DNA from: Photorhabdus laumondii subsp. laumondii
GTDB taxonomy: Bacteria > Pseudomonadota > Gammaproteobacteria > Enterobacterales > Enterobacteriaceae
Assembly: GCF_003343245.1 (NCBI RefSeq)
Contig: NZ_CP024901.1
Location: forward strand, 3,844,001 to 3,908,000
Direction of reading: 5' to 3'
Length of the DNA stretch: 64,000 nt
The notes under the pieces were generated by a model. The model was given only the letters and a program-made list of their open reading frames with translations, was not told where the DNA came from and searched no databases. The position numbers and the translations under genes were made by a program. Positions 1 to 8,587 of the stretch are shown piece by piece (within the stretch, counting starts at the first letter, position 1; each line of letters begins with the position of its first letter).

Positions 1-3000
1 TAACGCAGTTTCTGCCCATCTATCGTCAGGTCAGTTTCCACCACATCCCGCACCGCTCTGGCCCGCAGTTCAAACCGCAATCCCTGACTGCCATCCGCAA
101 ACAACAGGTCCGATAACTGACTGAGCTGATTTATCGCCTTTAGAAAATCCGGGTTAATCTGTACGCCCTGACCATTCACCTCATCCACTACCCACTGGTT
201 ACCCGCTTTATGCAGTATCCCGCCTAACTGACGCGTCAAAAACTGCTCTATCCGCCCTGAATCTGACCGGATAAATTGCCCCAACATCGGCAATGAAATT
301 TCACTGTCGCCACCGGCAAACGGATAACGGCCCGCAAATGCCCGATCCCAGTTGTCCACTATCGCCGTCTGCCACTGGCTATTCAGATTCGCCGTCGCCG
401 GTTTCAATACTCCCTGCCACGCCTGCGCTAATGGCTCGACAAACAGCGTCTGACCAAAACTCCGCCATTGGCCGCCCAGACTGGCGGCTATCAAGCGCCC
501 ATAACCCTGAGTATCGGTCAAATCAGTGCTTTTCCCTTCAAATACCGTTTTAGCCAGCGCATTCGCCATTGCCGGTGGGTCGTCGCTGTTGTTCATCTGT
601 TGCAGTTTCAGACGCACATCGGTTACCCGCGTCAGGAAGGTTTGTAAATTCAGGGTACTGTCCGCCTTGATTCTTCCTTCTGCCTGATTTTCTCCCATCA
701 GCGCCAGCAACGGCCCAAAGGTTTCATCCATCGGCCCGTGCAAGCCAGCCGTCTGTTGATTAATCATTCGCGGCGTTTTTTTATTCAATAACGTTTTAGC
801 GGATTTCACCAACGAGTCCGATAAACTCGGCCCCTGTTGCCCGGTCTCGCCCTGATAGGCCAGTGTGTTCATCAACGCAATCAGCGGAGACTGCCGTCCA
901 TCCGCCATCAGGGTTAACTGATCGATGACATCCGACAGGTTACGGGTTTTGTTCCAGCGCAGGCTGTTGAGAAAATCCTGCCACACCCCGGCAAAATCGG
1001 TAAAGTAACGGGCGGTCAAACGGGCTTTCAGCTCTTCGGGCGATACCGAAGCCGAGACTGCCTGACGGTTATCACTCAGCACCCAGTCAATTGCCTCTTT
1101 ACGTGACGCCACCGCCTCCGCTATCGCCTTTTGTATCCCGCCTTCCCACGCCTGACGGGTAAACATCCCCGGTATCACGTGAGAGGTGGTAAACAGCCGC
1201 GCCGCATCGGTGTCGCCGGTCATCTGCCTTAACGTCAGGTCCGAATAATTTTTCTCCACTGATTGCAGCATCTGCTGGTAAAGCGCCGCTTCGGCATTGT
1301 GCTTACCTAGCTGGAGCAGCAACAACTGACGCACCTGTTTAATCAACGCCTTATCCGGGGTTATCCGCCATTCGGGATGCGCGGCCAGATTCTCCGCATA
1401 AAAACTCCACAAATCCCACGCCATATCCAGCCAGACAGCGGGGGCAATACCGGCCCGCTCGGGTTCATTTTCATCCAGTATCCGGGTTAAAAACACAGCA
1501 TCCACTTTTTCCGGCTGCGCCATCATCAGGTAGGCTTTCAACTGGTCATGACCGGCTTGCGCCCACTTAGCCCGCAAAGGGCTGCCCGGCGGTAAATTCA
1601 CCAGCGCACTCAGTTTCGCATGCAACACCGCAGCGGCTTTGTCCCGTATCAGGCGGTTATTAACCTGCGCATAATCGGGCAGCACCGCCGTCAACAGTTT
1701 CTGATTCTGACTCAAACCAAAGCGCTCATACCACGGCACGCCGTGTTCAGCCCGGTCTTGCAGCCGGTCCACCTCGTTACGCAGATCCTTCAAGGCCATC
1801 AACTGGGCATCAGAATTCTCCGGCTGGACTTTCAGGTCAGTTACCGCCGCCTGCACCACGGCTAGCTGGTCACGGTTGGTGAAAAAGGAGAGCACCATTC
1901 CGGCACCCCATAACAAGCCCAGCACTATCAGGCCACGACAAACGGTCTGTGTGTGGAGCATGCCCACCCGCCGACCGTGGAAACAACGACTGCCCTCCAA
2001 CACCCCCTGCCATGCCGTGTCGGGCAGCCAGATCTGCGGGAGGCGAGTCGTCTGCGCTTTAAGCGGCAAACTGAACATCAAACCCCGCAGCGACACCACA
2101 TCACCATACTCCGCTAACCACGGCGTCAGGACCTGTTGCCAGTGCGCAATCCCCTGTTGTTTCAAGTTCGCGGACAGACGACAGAGAAAATCGTGGGCCG
2201 TCTTCTCCAACAGTTGCTGCATCCCGCGCTCGCGCAACGGGTCAACCAACGTTTGTAACTGTGTCGCCACGATATCCGGGGTACAGCGTTCAGGAAAAAA
2301 GCAGCCGACGGTCTGAGTGATACGACCTTCCTGAGACCAGGTACTGTGACACACCTGCCACAGGTAGACCGGAGCCTGCCAGCGCAACTGGTGGGCCTGT
2401 TTTTGCAACATCCTCAGGGCCTTATCCATCCATACCGGCTGCGCACTTTGGTTTTCGGTCAGCGCCCAGACAATGGCATTGAGCGGGCGGTAACGGCGCA
2501 AGCGACGCAGGGCCATCAATTGAGCGGTATTCGGTTCCGCTTGCAAACTGCCGCCCCAGAGCAATAGCGTGCGATAACCCTCCAGCCAGTGCGTCGTGGT
2601 CAGCCCCGGCGCGATGGCTTCCACCTGCTCCACTTCGCCCACCACCAGTAAAATGCGGACTTTATACCACCAGAACCGCCCGTAACGGAGGCGCATGCGA
2701 TCGCCCAAGTCACTCAGTACCAAAGCAGACTGACTGGAGCGATCCGCTGTCCGCTCGGTTTCAGGTCTGAGTTTTTTCTGCGCTTTATTCTGCCGAATAT
2801 GCCACCAGACAGCATTGCTAAATAAGCCTATTAATAAGAGCGGAAAAACTGTGGCGTAGGCATACAATGCGGATTTAAGCAGCCCCCGTTCCTCAAGTAA
2901 TGTTTTATTCAAGTAGATCAACATGAGAAATATCCCGACAAGGCTAAGGGTAATAAAAATATATCCAAAATAGCCATATTGGTGGTGACGATTAACTTTC

Positions 3001-3002
3001 AT
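1..3002 (-). CDS. tssM: TssM (IcmF/VasK) T6SS inner-membrane protein, partial
   Basis: The reading frame is open from an ATG at 3002 to the left edge of the window, so the C-terminus is missing; about 1000 residues are present. Two hydrophobic segments lie near the N-terminus and a third comes about 365 residues in, as in TssM, followed by the long periplasmic region. TssM joins TssL and TssJ to form the T6SS membrane complex across the inner membrane and periplasm. The cytoplasmic nucleotide-binding loop is degenerate: where many homologues have a Walker A (GPPGxGKT), this protein reads VVGEVEQVEA. The start codon overlaps the stop of the upstream 372-aa gene (ATGA), which shows translational coupling. 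Assignment rests on length, topology and T6SS context. Confidence 0.9.
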   Translation of the reverse strand, partial: MKVNRHHQYGYFGYIFITLSLVGIFLMLIYLNKTLLEERGLLKSALYAYATVFPLLLIGLFSNAVWWHIRQNKAQKKLRPETERTADRSSQSALVLSDLGDRMRLRYGRFWWYKVRILLVVGEVEQVEAIAPGLTTTHWLEGYRTLLLWGGSLQAEPNTAQLMALRRLRRYRPLNAIVWALTENQSAQPVWMDKALRMLQKQAHQLRWQAPVYLWQVCHSTWSQEGRITQTVGCFFPERCTPDIVATQLQTLVDPLRERGMQQLLEKTAHDFLCRLSANLKQQGIAHWQQVLTPWLAEYGDVVSLRGLMFSLPLKAQTTRLPQIWLPDTAWQGVLEGSRCFHGRRVGMLHTQTVCRGLIVLGLLWGAGMVLSFFTNRDQLAVVQAAVTDLKVQPENSDAQLMALKDLRNEVDRLQDRAEHGVPWYERFGLSQNQKLLTAVLPDYAQVNNRLIRDKAAAVLHAKLSALVNLPPGSPLRAKWAQAGHDQLKAYLMMAQPEKVDAVFLTRILDENEPERAGIAPAVWLDMAWDLWSFYAENLAAHPEWRITPDKALIKQVRQLLLLQLGKHNAEAALYQQMLQSVEKNYSDLTLRQMTGDTDAARLFTTSHVIPGMFTRQAWEGGIQKAIAEAVASRKEAIDWVLSDNRQAVSASVSPEELKARLTARYFTDFAGVWQDFLNSLRWNKTRNLSDVIDQLTLMADGRQSPLIALMNTLAYQGETGQQGPSLSDSLVKSAKTLLNKKTPRMINQQTAGLHGPMDETFGPLLALMGENQAEGRIKADSTLNLQTFLTRVTDVRLKLQQMNNSDDPPAMANALAKTVFEGKSTDLTDTQGYGRLIAASLGGQWRSFGQTLFVEPLAQAWQGVLKPATANLNSQWQTAIVDNWDRAFAGRYPFAGGDSEISLPMLGQFIRSDSGRIEQFLTRQLGGILHKAGNQWVVDEVNGQGVQINPDFLKAINQLSQLSDLLFADGSQGLRFELRARAVRDVVETDLTIDGQKLR

Positions 3003-4117
3003 TGATGTAATTCCTTAGTCATTAAATAGAGGCTAGCGCTCCCCTCTGGTAATTGATTGATAACGATATGATCGCTACCGGTCAGGCTAATTGCCTCAGT
3101 TAACATGGCTGATGCCAAAAATATCGATAGCGGCCCCGGAGGACCAAAAGTATGATCGATTAAATGAACCGAATTTTCGGTGAAAAGATTAAACGCAGAA
3201 TCATGACTGTTAATTGCCAGTTCAGTCAGAACATCATTCGTGACACCCGTTATCCAAAGGTGCCGCATGTTATTTTTATCAATACGGTTATATTCAAACA
3301 ATATCTGTAAATCTTTGATTATTTCTCCGGGTAATGAAGGTAATGTTCTTCCCATACCGGCAAGGACAGTAAGTTTTTCCTGCGTGGCAAATTTTGTCGA
3401 CGAAAATAATTGAGCCGAGACAAATTCACTGTACGCTTTCTTATTATTTTCAGAAGGCCAGCACTGGAACGCAATAACCATTATCAGCCCTTCGAAATCA
3501 TCCTCATCGTATAATTTATCGATCTCATCTCGGTTTATTATCGGTAAGATGCTTATTTTCCACTGTTGATATATCGCAGATTCATAAGAAGCGTGATCGT
3601 CGGAAGCAATATAAATCTGGCGTAAAAGAGAACGATAACCCGGACACTGTTGTTCAAAATCCTGATCCATTTTAGCCAATAATTGCCGCCTATCGCTCGA
3701 TGGCAGAGATAATGCCCGTCCTTGTTCAGGAAAAGCAGGGATCTCTTCCGCATCACCTAACAGTGGCGCAATACCTTGTTGCTCAGGCGTCAGAATAATA
3801 TTACCAATCACCGCCAGTTGTTTTCTGCTCCATTGCTGCCATTGGAAACGGGTTTCGGCACTGGCTTCTTCCCAAGCGTATGCTGCCGCACAATATTGCT
3901 CATAGCGATTTAATACCGCACCAAATAACAGCAGCCACACCAGAAAGGACGGGAAACTGCTATAAATCGCCGCGTAATAGAAATCAGTGGTATCTTTTAG
4001 CACAGCGTAAACCAATGTGCCGACAATCAATATCAAAAGTAAAATGATAAACCATAACCGATAACGCAAAGGTGCCACGACTTTAAGTTCCGGTATTTCA
4101 GGAATAGGCCAACTCAT
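2999..4117 (-). CDS. T6SS-cluster membrane protein of unknown function (372 aa)
   Basis: I do not recognise a named family. The protein has two hydrophobic segments near the N-terminus (about residues 20-42 and 48-68) followed by a soluble region of about 300 residues rich in acidic and aromatic residues, probably with a cytoplasmic or periplasmic domain anchored in the inner membrane. It sits directly upstream of tssM with an ATGA overlap, inside the T6SS operon, so an accessory role in the membrane complex or as an effector partner is plausible but inferred only from context. The start overlaps the end of the preceding small ORF by 20 bases. Confidence 0.75.
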   Translation of the reverse strand: MSWPIPEIPELKVVAPLRYRLWFIILLLILIVGTLVYAVLKDTTDFYYAAIYSSFPSFLVWLLLFGAVLNRYEQYCAAAYAWEEASAETRFQWQQWSRKQLAVIGNIILTPEQQGIAPLLGDAEEIPAFPEQGRALSLPSSDRRQLLAKMDQDFEQQCPGYRSLLRQIYIASDDHASYESAIYQQWKISILPIINRDEIDKLYDEDDFEGLIMVIAFQCWPSENNKKAYSEFVSAQLFSSTKFATQEKLTVLAGMGRTLPSLPGEIIKDLQILFEYNRIDKNNMRHLWITGVTNDVLTELAINSHDSAFNLFTENSVHLIDHTFGPPGPLSIFLASAMLTEAISLTGSDHIVINQLPEGSASLYLMTKELHQ

Positions 4118-4319
4118 AATAATAGCTCGATATTATTCTGGGGAATGGAATCGAAAACGGGCAACAACAATCATATATCACCATTGAATGTATACCCTGT
4201 TTCGCGTTTAAATAAAAAATCAGGCCACCGATTAATTTAACCGGTTTGTCTTTATTATAGAACGTTAATGCTGTCACGCTTACGATTCTACTTTGATCAG
4301 TGATATGACTGATAAACAT
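4098..4319 (-). CDS. Small hypothetical protein (73 aa)
   Basis: The ATG at 4319 is preceded by a good ribosome binding site (GGAGAT about 7 bases upstream), which supports translation. I do not recognise the product. It has a central hydrophobic stretch and a C-terminus rich in Cys and Tyr, and it ends inside the start of the 372-aa gene. It could be the remnant of a longer T6SS-associated gene or a small coupled membrane protein. Confidence 0.4.
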   Translation of the reverse strand: MFISHITDQSRIVSVTALTFYNKDKPVKLIGGLIFYLNAKQGIHSMVIYDCCCPFSIPFPRIISSYYYELAYS

Positions 4320-4337
4320 AATTATCTCCTCATCCGT

Positions 4338-4571
4338 TTAACCATATAAACCTATCCATACCATGAAGAAGATAAGGGAGCCACTCATTAATACAGCGGC
4401 AAAAATCAAGAATGACGCACGCCAGTATTTCTTATCTTTAATGCATTTCTTTATTCGACAAATGGCAGATACATCAAGCATCACAATTATCGGCCAGGTG
4501 TAGAATAATAAGAAAACATAGGCGTATAATGCCAAGCCCCAAAAACCAAAACTAATCACATCGAACCCCAC
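4338..4571 (-). CDS. Small two-helix membrane protein (77 aa), probably frameshifted at its start
   Basis: The open frame begins at a GTG at 4571 and encodes a very hydrophobic protein with two predicted membrane helices (about residues 8-32 and 52-74) around a basic loop. No ribosome binding site precedes this GTG. A strong one (GAAGGAG, 4603-4609) precedes an ATG at 4594 that opens a seven-codon frame ending in TAG exactly at the GTG. Losing one base there would explain the layout, so the original protein probably began MFKEITS and continued into this frame. Function unknown; it lies between the immunity genes and the T6SS membrane genes. Confidence 0.5.
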   Translation of the reverse strand: MGFDVISFGFWGLALYAYVFLLFYTWPIIVMLDVSAICRIKKCIKDKKYWRASFLIFAAVLMSGSLIFFMVWIGLYG

Positions 4572-4617
4572 TAACTGGTTATTTCTTTAAACATCGGGTT
4601 TCTCCTTCCGCTAACGG

Positions 4618-4676
4618 TTAACCCTTACATCCCTATAAGGGGTTTTATTTGAAGCATGTTATTGCCGTTTAAAAGC
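4618..4676. repeat. 59-bp direct repeat, copy A (3' end of tli4 copy 2)
   Basis: This block is identical to 5846-5904. It spans the last codons of the tli4 gene, its stop and the adjoining non-coding bases, and marks the boundary of the tandem duplication that created the two immunity genes. Confidence 0.85.
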
Positions 4677-5765
4677 GCCGGGCCTTTTACGAAAAGTACT
4701 CGTTACCGCATCCCAAAACGTTATCAGTTCATTTTCACTGTACGGCGTTGCGGATGACCGATCATTCACTAATTCGATATTAACAAAAGGATTCTTATAA
4801 TCACCGGCTGTTTCATTTGCAATCAAATTAAATGCATATCCCGGGATTTCAATTTCCGGTTGATCGATGACTTTTGTCGGCACTTTTGCTAAAATTTCCT
4901 CCGTATAAGTGCCATGAATTTCCCGTTTTCCTTTCCTTATTAGCTTAGTATGCATAGCCAGTAATACACCTTCCATACTGACAATACGATCTAACATATG
5001 GTCTTTCTCTTGAAGATCATTCAATATCTCAATACTAAAAGTAAAATGATCACTTTCATTTCGCTCATAGATAAAGGTCATATTTTCTTTCTCATCACGA
5101 CTGCCAGTAATAAAACCATCAGGAATACAAGTACCTGCCTCTGTAGGTATTTCTGTATCTTTTCGGCCGCTGATTCTGGATAATAAGTTCCTCATTTTCA
5201 TCATCGTTCTATCTGTAGCCTTTAATTTATCTTCAGAAAAACCATCTTTGATAAAACCGGCTCTATCACGAGCATATTTTTCATCAGACAAATCCATAAA
5301 TTTCATTGTTATAGTAAAAGCAACCCCATTGTTATATAAGTGAGCTTCTAATACCCTCGCATAGCTCGGAATGTCAATATCTTCGTTTTTTTCGAAAATC
5401 ACACCTTTCAAATTATCTTGAAGGCGATAAACTTTTCTCAAAAAGGGCATATCTTTAGGATCAATAGTTTTAGCTTCCTTTAACTTCTGTTCTCTTAACT
5501 GTATCCGCTGTTCAAATGCAGGTGGATATAAACGCTCGGTTTCTATTTGCGCATCACCAATAAATATCCCTCGATCGGCAACATTGTCAAATCCAGCAGG
5601 AAGATCTATCAAATAACGGCCCACACAGCGGGTCTGCATATTTGATAACATTTCAGTTGTCATTTTCTTTTCCTTTTCAGTTAAAATCGGGTAATAAAAT
5701 ACAGGCATATGCCACCACAAGGTATAAATAACCGCTAAAGTCAGTAAGGTCGTTTTCCTATTCAA
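4659..5765 (-). CDS. tli4: Tli4-family T6SS immunity protein, copy 2
   Basis: 368 aa with an N-terminal hydrophobic signal/anchor (about residues 5-28), then a CVGRYLIDLP segment shared with its neighbour and typical of Tli4 (Tle cognate immunity 4) proteins. Tli4 proteins sit in the periplasm and block phospholipase effectors of the Tle4 group. The protein is clearly paralogous to the next gene upstream over its whole length; both end in a RPGAFKRQ tail. The start is a TTG at 5765, where the paralogue has ATG followed by the same Asn-Arg-Lys. It lies downstream of the lipase gene, as expected for an effector-immunity pair. Whether it neutralises the linked lipase or a lost effector cannot be told. 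Confidence 0.8.
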   Translation of the reverse strand: MNRKTTLLTLAVIYTLWWHMPVFYYPILTEKEKKMTTEMLSNMQTRCVGRYLIDLPAGFDNVADRGIFIGDAQIETERLYPPAFEQRIQLREQKLKEAKTIDPKDMPFLRKVYRLQDNLKGVIFEKNEDIDIPSYARVLEAHLYNNGVAFTITMKFMDLSDEKYARDRAGFIKDGFSEDKLKATDRTMMKMRNLLSRISGRKDTEIPTEAGTCIPDGFITGSRDEKENMTFIYERNESDHFTFSIEILNDLQEKDHMLDRIVSMEGVLLAMHTKLIRKGKREIHGTYTEEILAKVPTKVIDQPEIEIPGYAFNLIANETAGDYKNPFVNIELVNDRSSATPYSENELITFWDAVTSTFRKRPGAFKRQ

Positions 5766-5845
5766 TTTTCACCGCCTGTACTGTTTCAATAGCAGAACGT
5801 AAAATCGCTGTTCTCGTATCTGCTCTTCTTTCTCCATTCCGATTA

Positions 5846-5904
5846 TTAACCCTTACATCCCTATAAGGGGTTTTATTTGAAGCATGTTATTGCCGTTTAA
5901 AAGC
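5846..5904. repeat. 59-bp direct repeat, copy B (3' end of tli4 copy 1)
   Basis: Identical to 4618-4676 over 59 bases, while the two gene bodies have diverged substantially. This suggests either a conserved function in the tail and 3' untranslated region or recent gene conversion there. Confidence 0.85.
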
Positions 5905-6978
5905 ACCGGGTCTAACCCTGACGGTCTGACTAATCGCATCCCAAAATGCCACGATTTCATTCTGAGTATAGGCTGTTGGTGTTTCTTCATCATTAACCAC
6001 CGTTAAATCAAACACCGGTGTTTCCTTTCCGCCAGTTTTTTCATTTGTCAGTAATGTAAACTGATAACGAGGATCATCACTATTCGGCTGCTGCCCCACC
6101 AACAGCAACTCTTCGGTATCCAACTTATTAATTTTCCTCACTCCTTTACGGAAAATGCTGCCTCGATACAGACTCGCTTTAATTACACCGAGGCGTTCCA
6201 GCATGCTGTCTTTTTCCCGGATAAAGTTATCCGTCTGTATCCTCACATTCAAATAATTATCCGGGTTCGTTTTATATAATGAACCAATATCTTCCTTATC
6301 CCTGTGATTATCGATAATAAACGCATTGGGAATACAACTCCCAGCGGTAGTGGGTATTTCCGTCTCCTTACGTCCTTGTATACGGGATAATAAATTTTTC
6401 AGCTCAACCAATTTCTCTGGCACATCATTATCATAAATATCAGGAAAAGTTTGCCTCCCTTTGTCATAACGTGCAGCAGAAGCATTTGAAACTTTCATTT
6501 CTACTTTAATCGCCACACCATTATTGTACAAATGAGCTTCCAATACTCGGGCTGCATCCGATACACTCTGATCTTGCACACGTTCAAAAATAATCCCTTG
6601 CATTCCCTCAGGTAAGCGGTAGATATTTTTCAAATAGGGCATATTAACCGGATTCACTGTTTTTGTTTGCCGTAATGCTTCTTCCCGTAACTGAATACGC
6701 TGTTCAAAAGCAGGTAAATAGAGCCGTTGAGTCTCTACCCAACTATCATTTACCCTAGCCATATTTACAGTGTTATTGTAGTCCGCTGGCAAATCAACCA
6801 AATATCGGCCAATACAACGGGTTTGTAAGTTTGTTAATAATTTATCCACGGCTAATTTTTCCTTCTGATTTAACATAGTATGAGGGGGATAAGGCTGTAA
6901 CTGTTGCCATAACCCGTAAAACACCACCACCAACAAGCTGACAATTGCAATAATGATTAATACTCTTTTTCTATTCAT
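5887..6978 (-). CDS. tli4: Tli4-family T6SS immunity protein, copy 1
   Basis: 363 aa. A strong N-terminal membrane/signal segment (about residues 5-25) is followed by CIGRYLVDLP and the Tli4-like body, ending in RPGAFKRQ. Expected to sit in the periplasm and inhibit the linked lipase. The ATG at 6978 lies inside the end of the lipase gene (8-base overlap), so effector and immunity protein are translationally coupled. The tight coupling makes this copy, rather than copy 2, the likely cognate immunity protein. Confidence 0.85.
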   Translation of the reverse strand: MNRKRVLIIIAIVSLLVVVFYGLWQQLQPYPPHTMLNQKEKLAVDKLLTNLQTRCIGRYLVDLPADYNNTVNMARVNDSWVETQRLYLPAFEQRIQLREEALRQTKTVNPVNMPYLKNIYRLPEGMQGIIFERVQDQSVSDAARVLEAHLYNNGVAIKVEMKVSNASAARYDKGRQTFPDIYDNDVPEKLVELKNLLSRIQGRKETEIPTTAGSCIPNAFIIDNHRDKEDIGSLYKTNPDNYLNVRIQTDNFIREKDSMLERLGVIKASLYRGSIFRKGVRKINKLDTEELLLVGQQPNSDDPRYQFTLLTNEKTGGKETPVFDLTVVNDEETPTAYTQNEIVAFWDAISQTVRVRPGAFKRQ

Positions 6979-8587
6979 CGGGATAAGCCAAGGAAGTTTG
7001 TTTAACTAATTGCGCTATTTTGATAATTGCCCGCAGAGTAAAAAAACGGGTTTTATCAGTATTATAGGCATGCTCATGATCAACCTCCGCTCCCAATATT
7101 GAACGCAGCCCTCCAGCGGTAAACTTTCCACCCTGCACCGGTACTGTTCCATCACCGGGTTGCTGCGGCTTTTCAAGAATAAAAGCTCTTAAATGGCTAT
7201 GGTCATCGGGTTTGTTTGGGTCGAGGGAATATCCCACCATGCGTGTATCGGAAAGGTGATTATTAAAAGGATCATATACCGGTCTATTAAATGCCAGATT
7301 AGGATCATCTCCCCGGTCAACATAACTTCTACGAGTCCACCTCACGACGCCGTAAGAGAGGTGTTCGGTACTGTTACCATAAAAGGCATAGGTATTGCCG
7401 TGGTAACAACCAGTTAACTCTTCGATAAAAGGTTGGACTACACGAGACAGTATATGAGTATATTTTTTCCAATCTGCCTGCATTACTACCGGATTTCTTT
7501 TCTCATTGGTCGGATTAATTAGACGATCTTCACATAACCCCCACCACTTATCACGTTGCAAGTAGATTTCTTCATAAGGATCGCGTTTGGGTAAGGTATA
7601 AAGTGTCTTACCATCTTTAATCTGCAACCACCCAGTGCCATATCTCAAACTAGGTAATAGTTGAAGTGGTCCCGGTGATTGCGCCATCACTGGCGTCATC
7701 TTGGCGCCATTACTGCCGATAACCAGTCCGACTCCCCCCCCTTCACCCGCTTTCATCCGTTTATAAGCCGTCGGCGCGCCATAGGTCGGCATGACACCGT
7801 GTACAATACCTAATATTTTCTTACTTCCCTCCAATTTCTCTGAATAGTGACGCGCCACTAGTCCCCCCATTGAGTGTGTCACCAGAATCACTTTTTCACA
7901 GGGCTGACCACGCTGTTTATAGTGTGTAATAATATCAATAAGATGCTCAGCCAGTTGATTTGCGGAATCCGCATTAGACTGGAGCCAGTTATAACCCATG
8001 ACATGAACCGGAAACTGATATTGATAACTCAGTTTAATCTCTTTCGATAAAAGCTTTTCTTCCCCCGTTTCCGCCTGTAGATCCATAAACTCCAGTTTCT
8101 GGCGCAGGGTCAGTTCTCCTGTCTTATTCAACCGGTTAAACAATAACTCATCCTGATCATCCAACGCAGCCTGGAGCCAGGGTAAAAATTCTCCATAACT
8201 CATATAAGATGCCTGCCCCCAACCTCGCTCTTGACGAGAAGGAAATTTGGGGCCTTCTTTATGATTGTCATCTACCTTTCCACGCGAATCGACCACAGTA
8301 TTTTCCGGATCAAGCAATTTTTTTCGTGTTTCTGCTCCTCTAATAAACCATTCCAAGGTGCTCGATATGCCGTCTAAACGCCAGACTGACGTTCCATATT
8401 GATCTTGCAAATTACTCCCCATCACGCCGGGCAGAAAAATCACTGGGATCACCCGGTTAGGCACCTTATAGCAAATCGCCGTCAGGTCCTTATGGCTGGG
8501 CGCACTCACTAGCGGGTAATACAACCTGCCATGCTCATCATAAACAGGATAAACAACCACTTTTTCTGATGAATCAGTCATAATCAC
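6971..8587 (-). CDS. Tle4-like T6SS lipase effector (alpha/beta hydrolase)
   Basis: 538 aa. An LPGVMGSNL motif near residue 55, typical of PGAP1/LCAT-like hydrolases (oxyanion region), is followed by the nucleophile elbow THSMGG (Ser near residue 240). A GDGTVP motif near residue 485 and a late His-containing DHEHAY segment supply the likely Asp and His of the triad. There is no signal peptide, as expected for a T6SS cargo. The gene follows vgrG with an ATGA overlap and is followed by two Tli4-type genes, the standard VgrG-effector-immunity order. Together with Tli4 neighbours this points to the Tle4 phospholipase group acting on target-cell membranes; substrate class is inferred. Confidence 0.85.
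   Translation of the reverse strand: MIMTDSSEKVVVYPVYDEHGRLYYPLVSAPSHKDLTAICYKVPNRVIPVIFLPGVMGSNLQDQYGTSVWRLDGISSTLEWFIRGAETRKKLLDPENTVVDSRGKVDDNHKEGPKFPSRQERGWGQASYMSYGEFLPWLQAALDDQDELLFNRLNKTGELTLRQKLEFMDLQAETGEEKLLSKEIKLSYQYQFPVHVMGYNWLQSNADSANQLAEHLIDIITHYKQRGQPCEKVILVTHSMGGLVARHYSEKLEGSKKILGIVHGVMPTYGAPTAYKRMKAGEGGGVGLVIGSNGAKMTPVMAQSPGPLQLLPSLRYGTGWLQIKDGKTLYTLPKRDPYEEIYLQRDKWWGLCEDRLINPTNEKRNPVVMQADWKKYTHILSRVVQPFIEELTGCYHGNTYAFYGNSTEHLSYGVVRWTRRSYVDRGDDPNLAFNRPVYDPFNNHLSDTRMVGYSLDPNKPDDHSHLRAFILEKPQQPGDGTVPVQGGKFTAGGLRSILGAEVDHEHAYNTDKTRFFTLRAIIKIAQLVKQTSLAYPDE

Noticed and set aside
5766..5845. 22-codon frame (MEKEEQIREQ) upstream of tli4 copy 2
   Set aside because: Too short, no similarity to the lipase or the immunity genes, and no family recognised.
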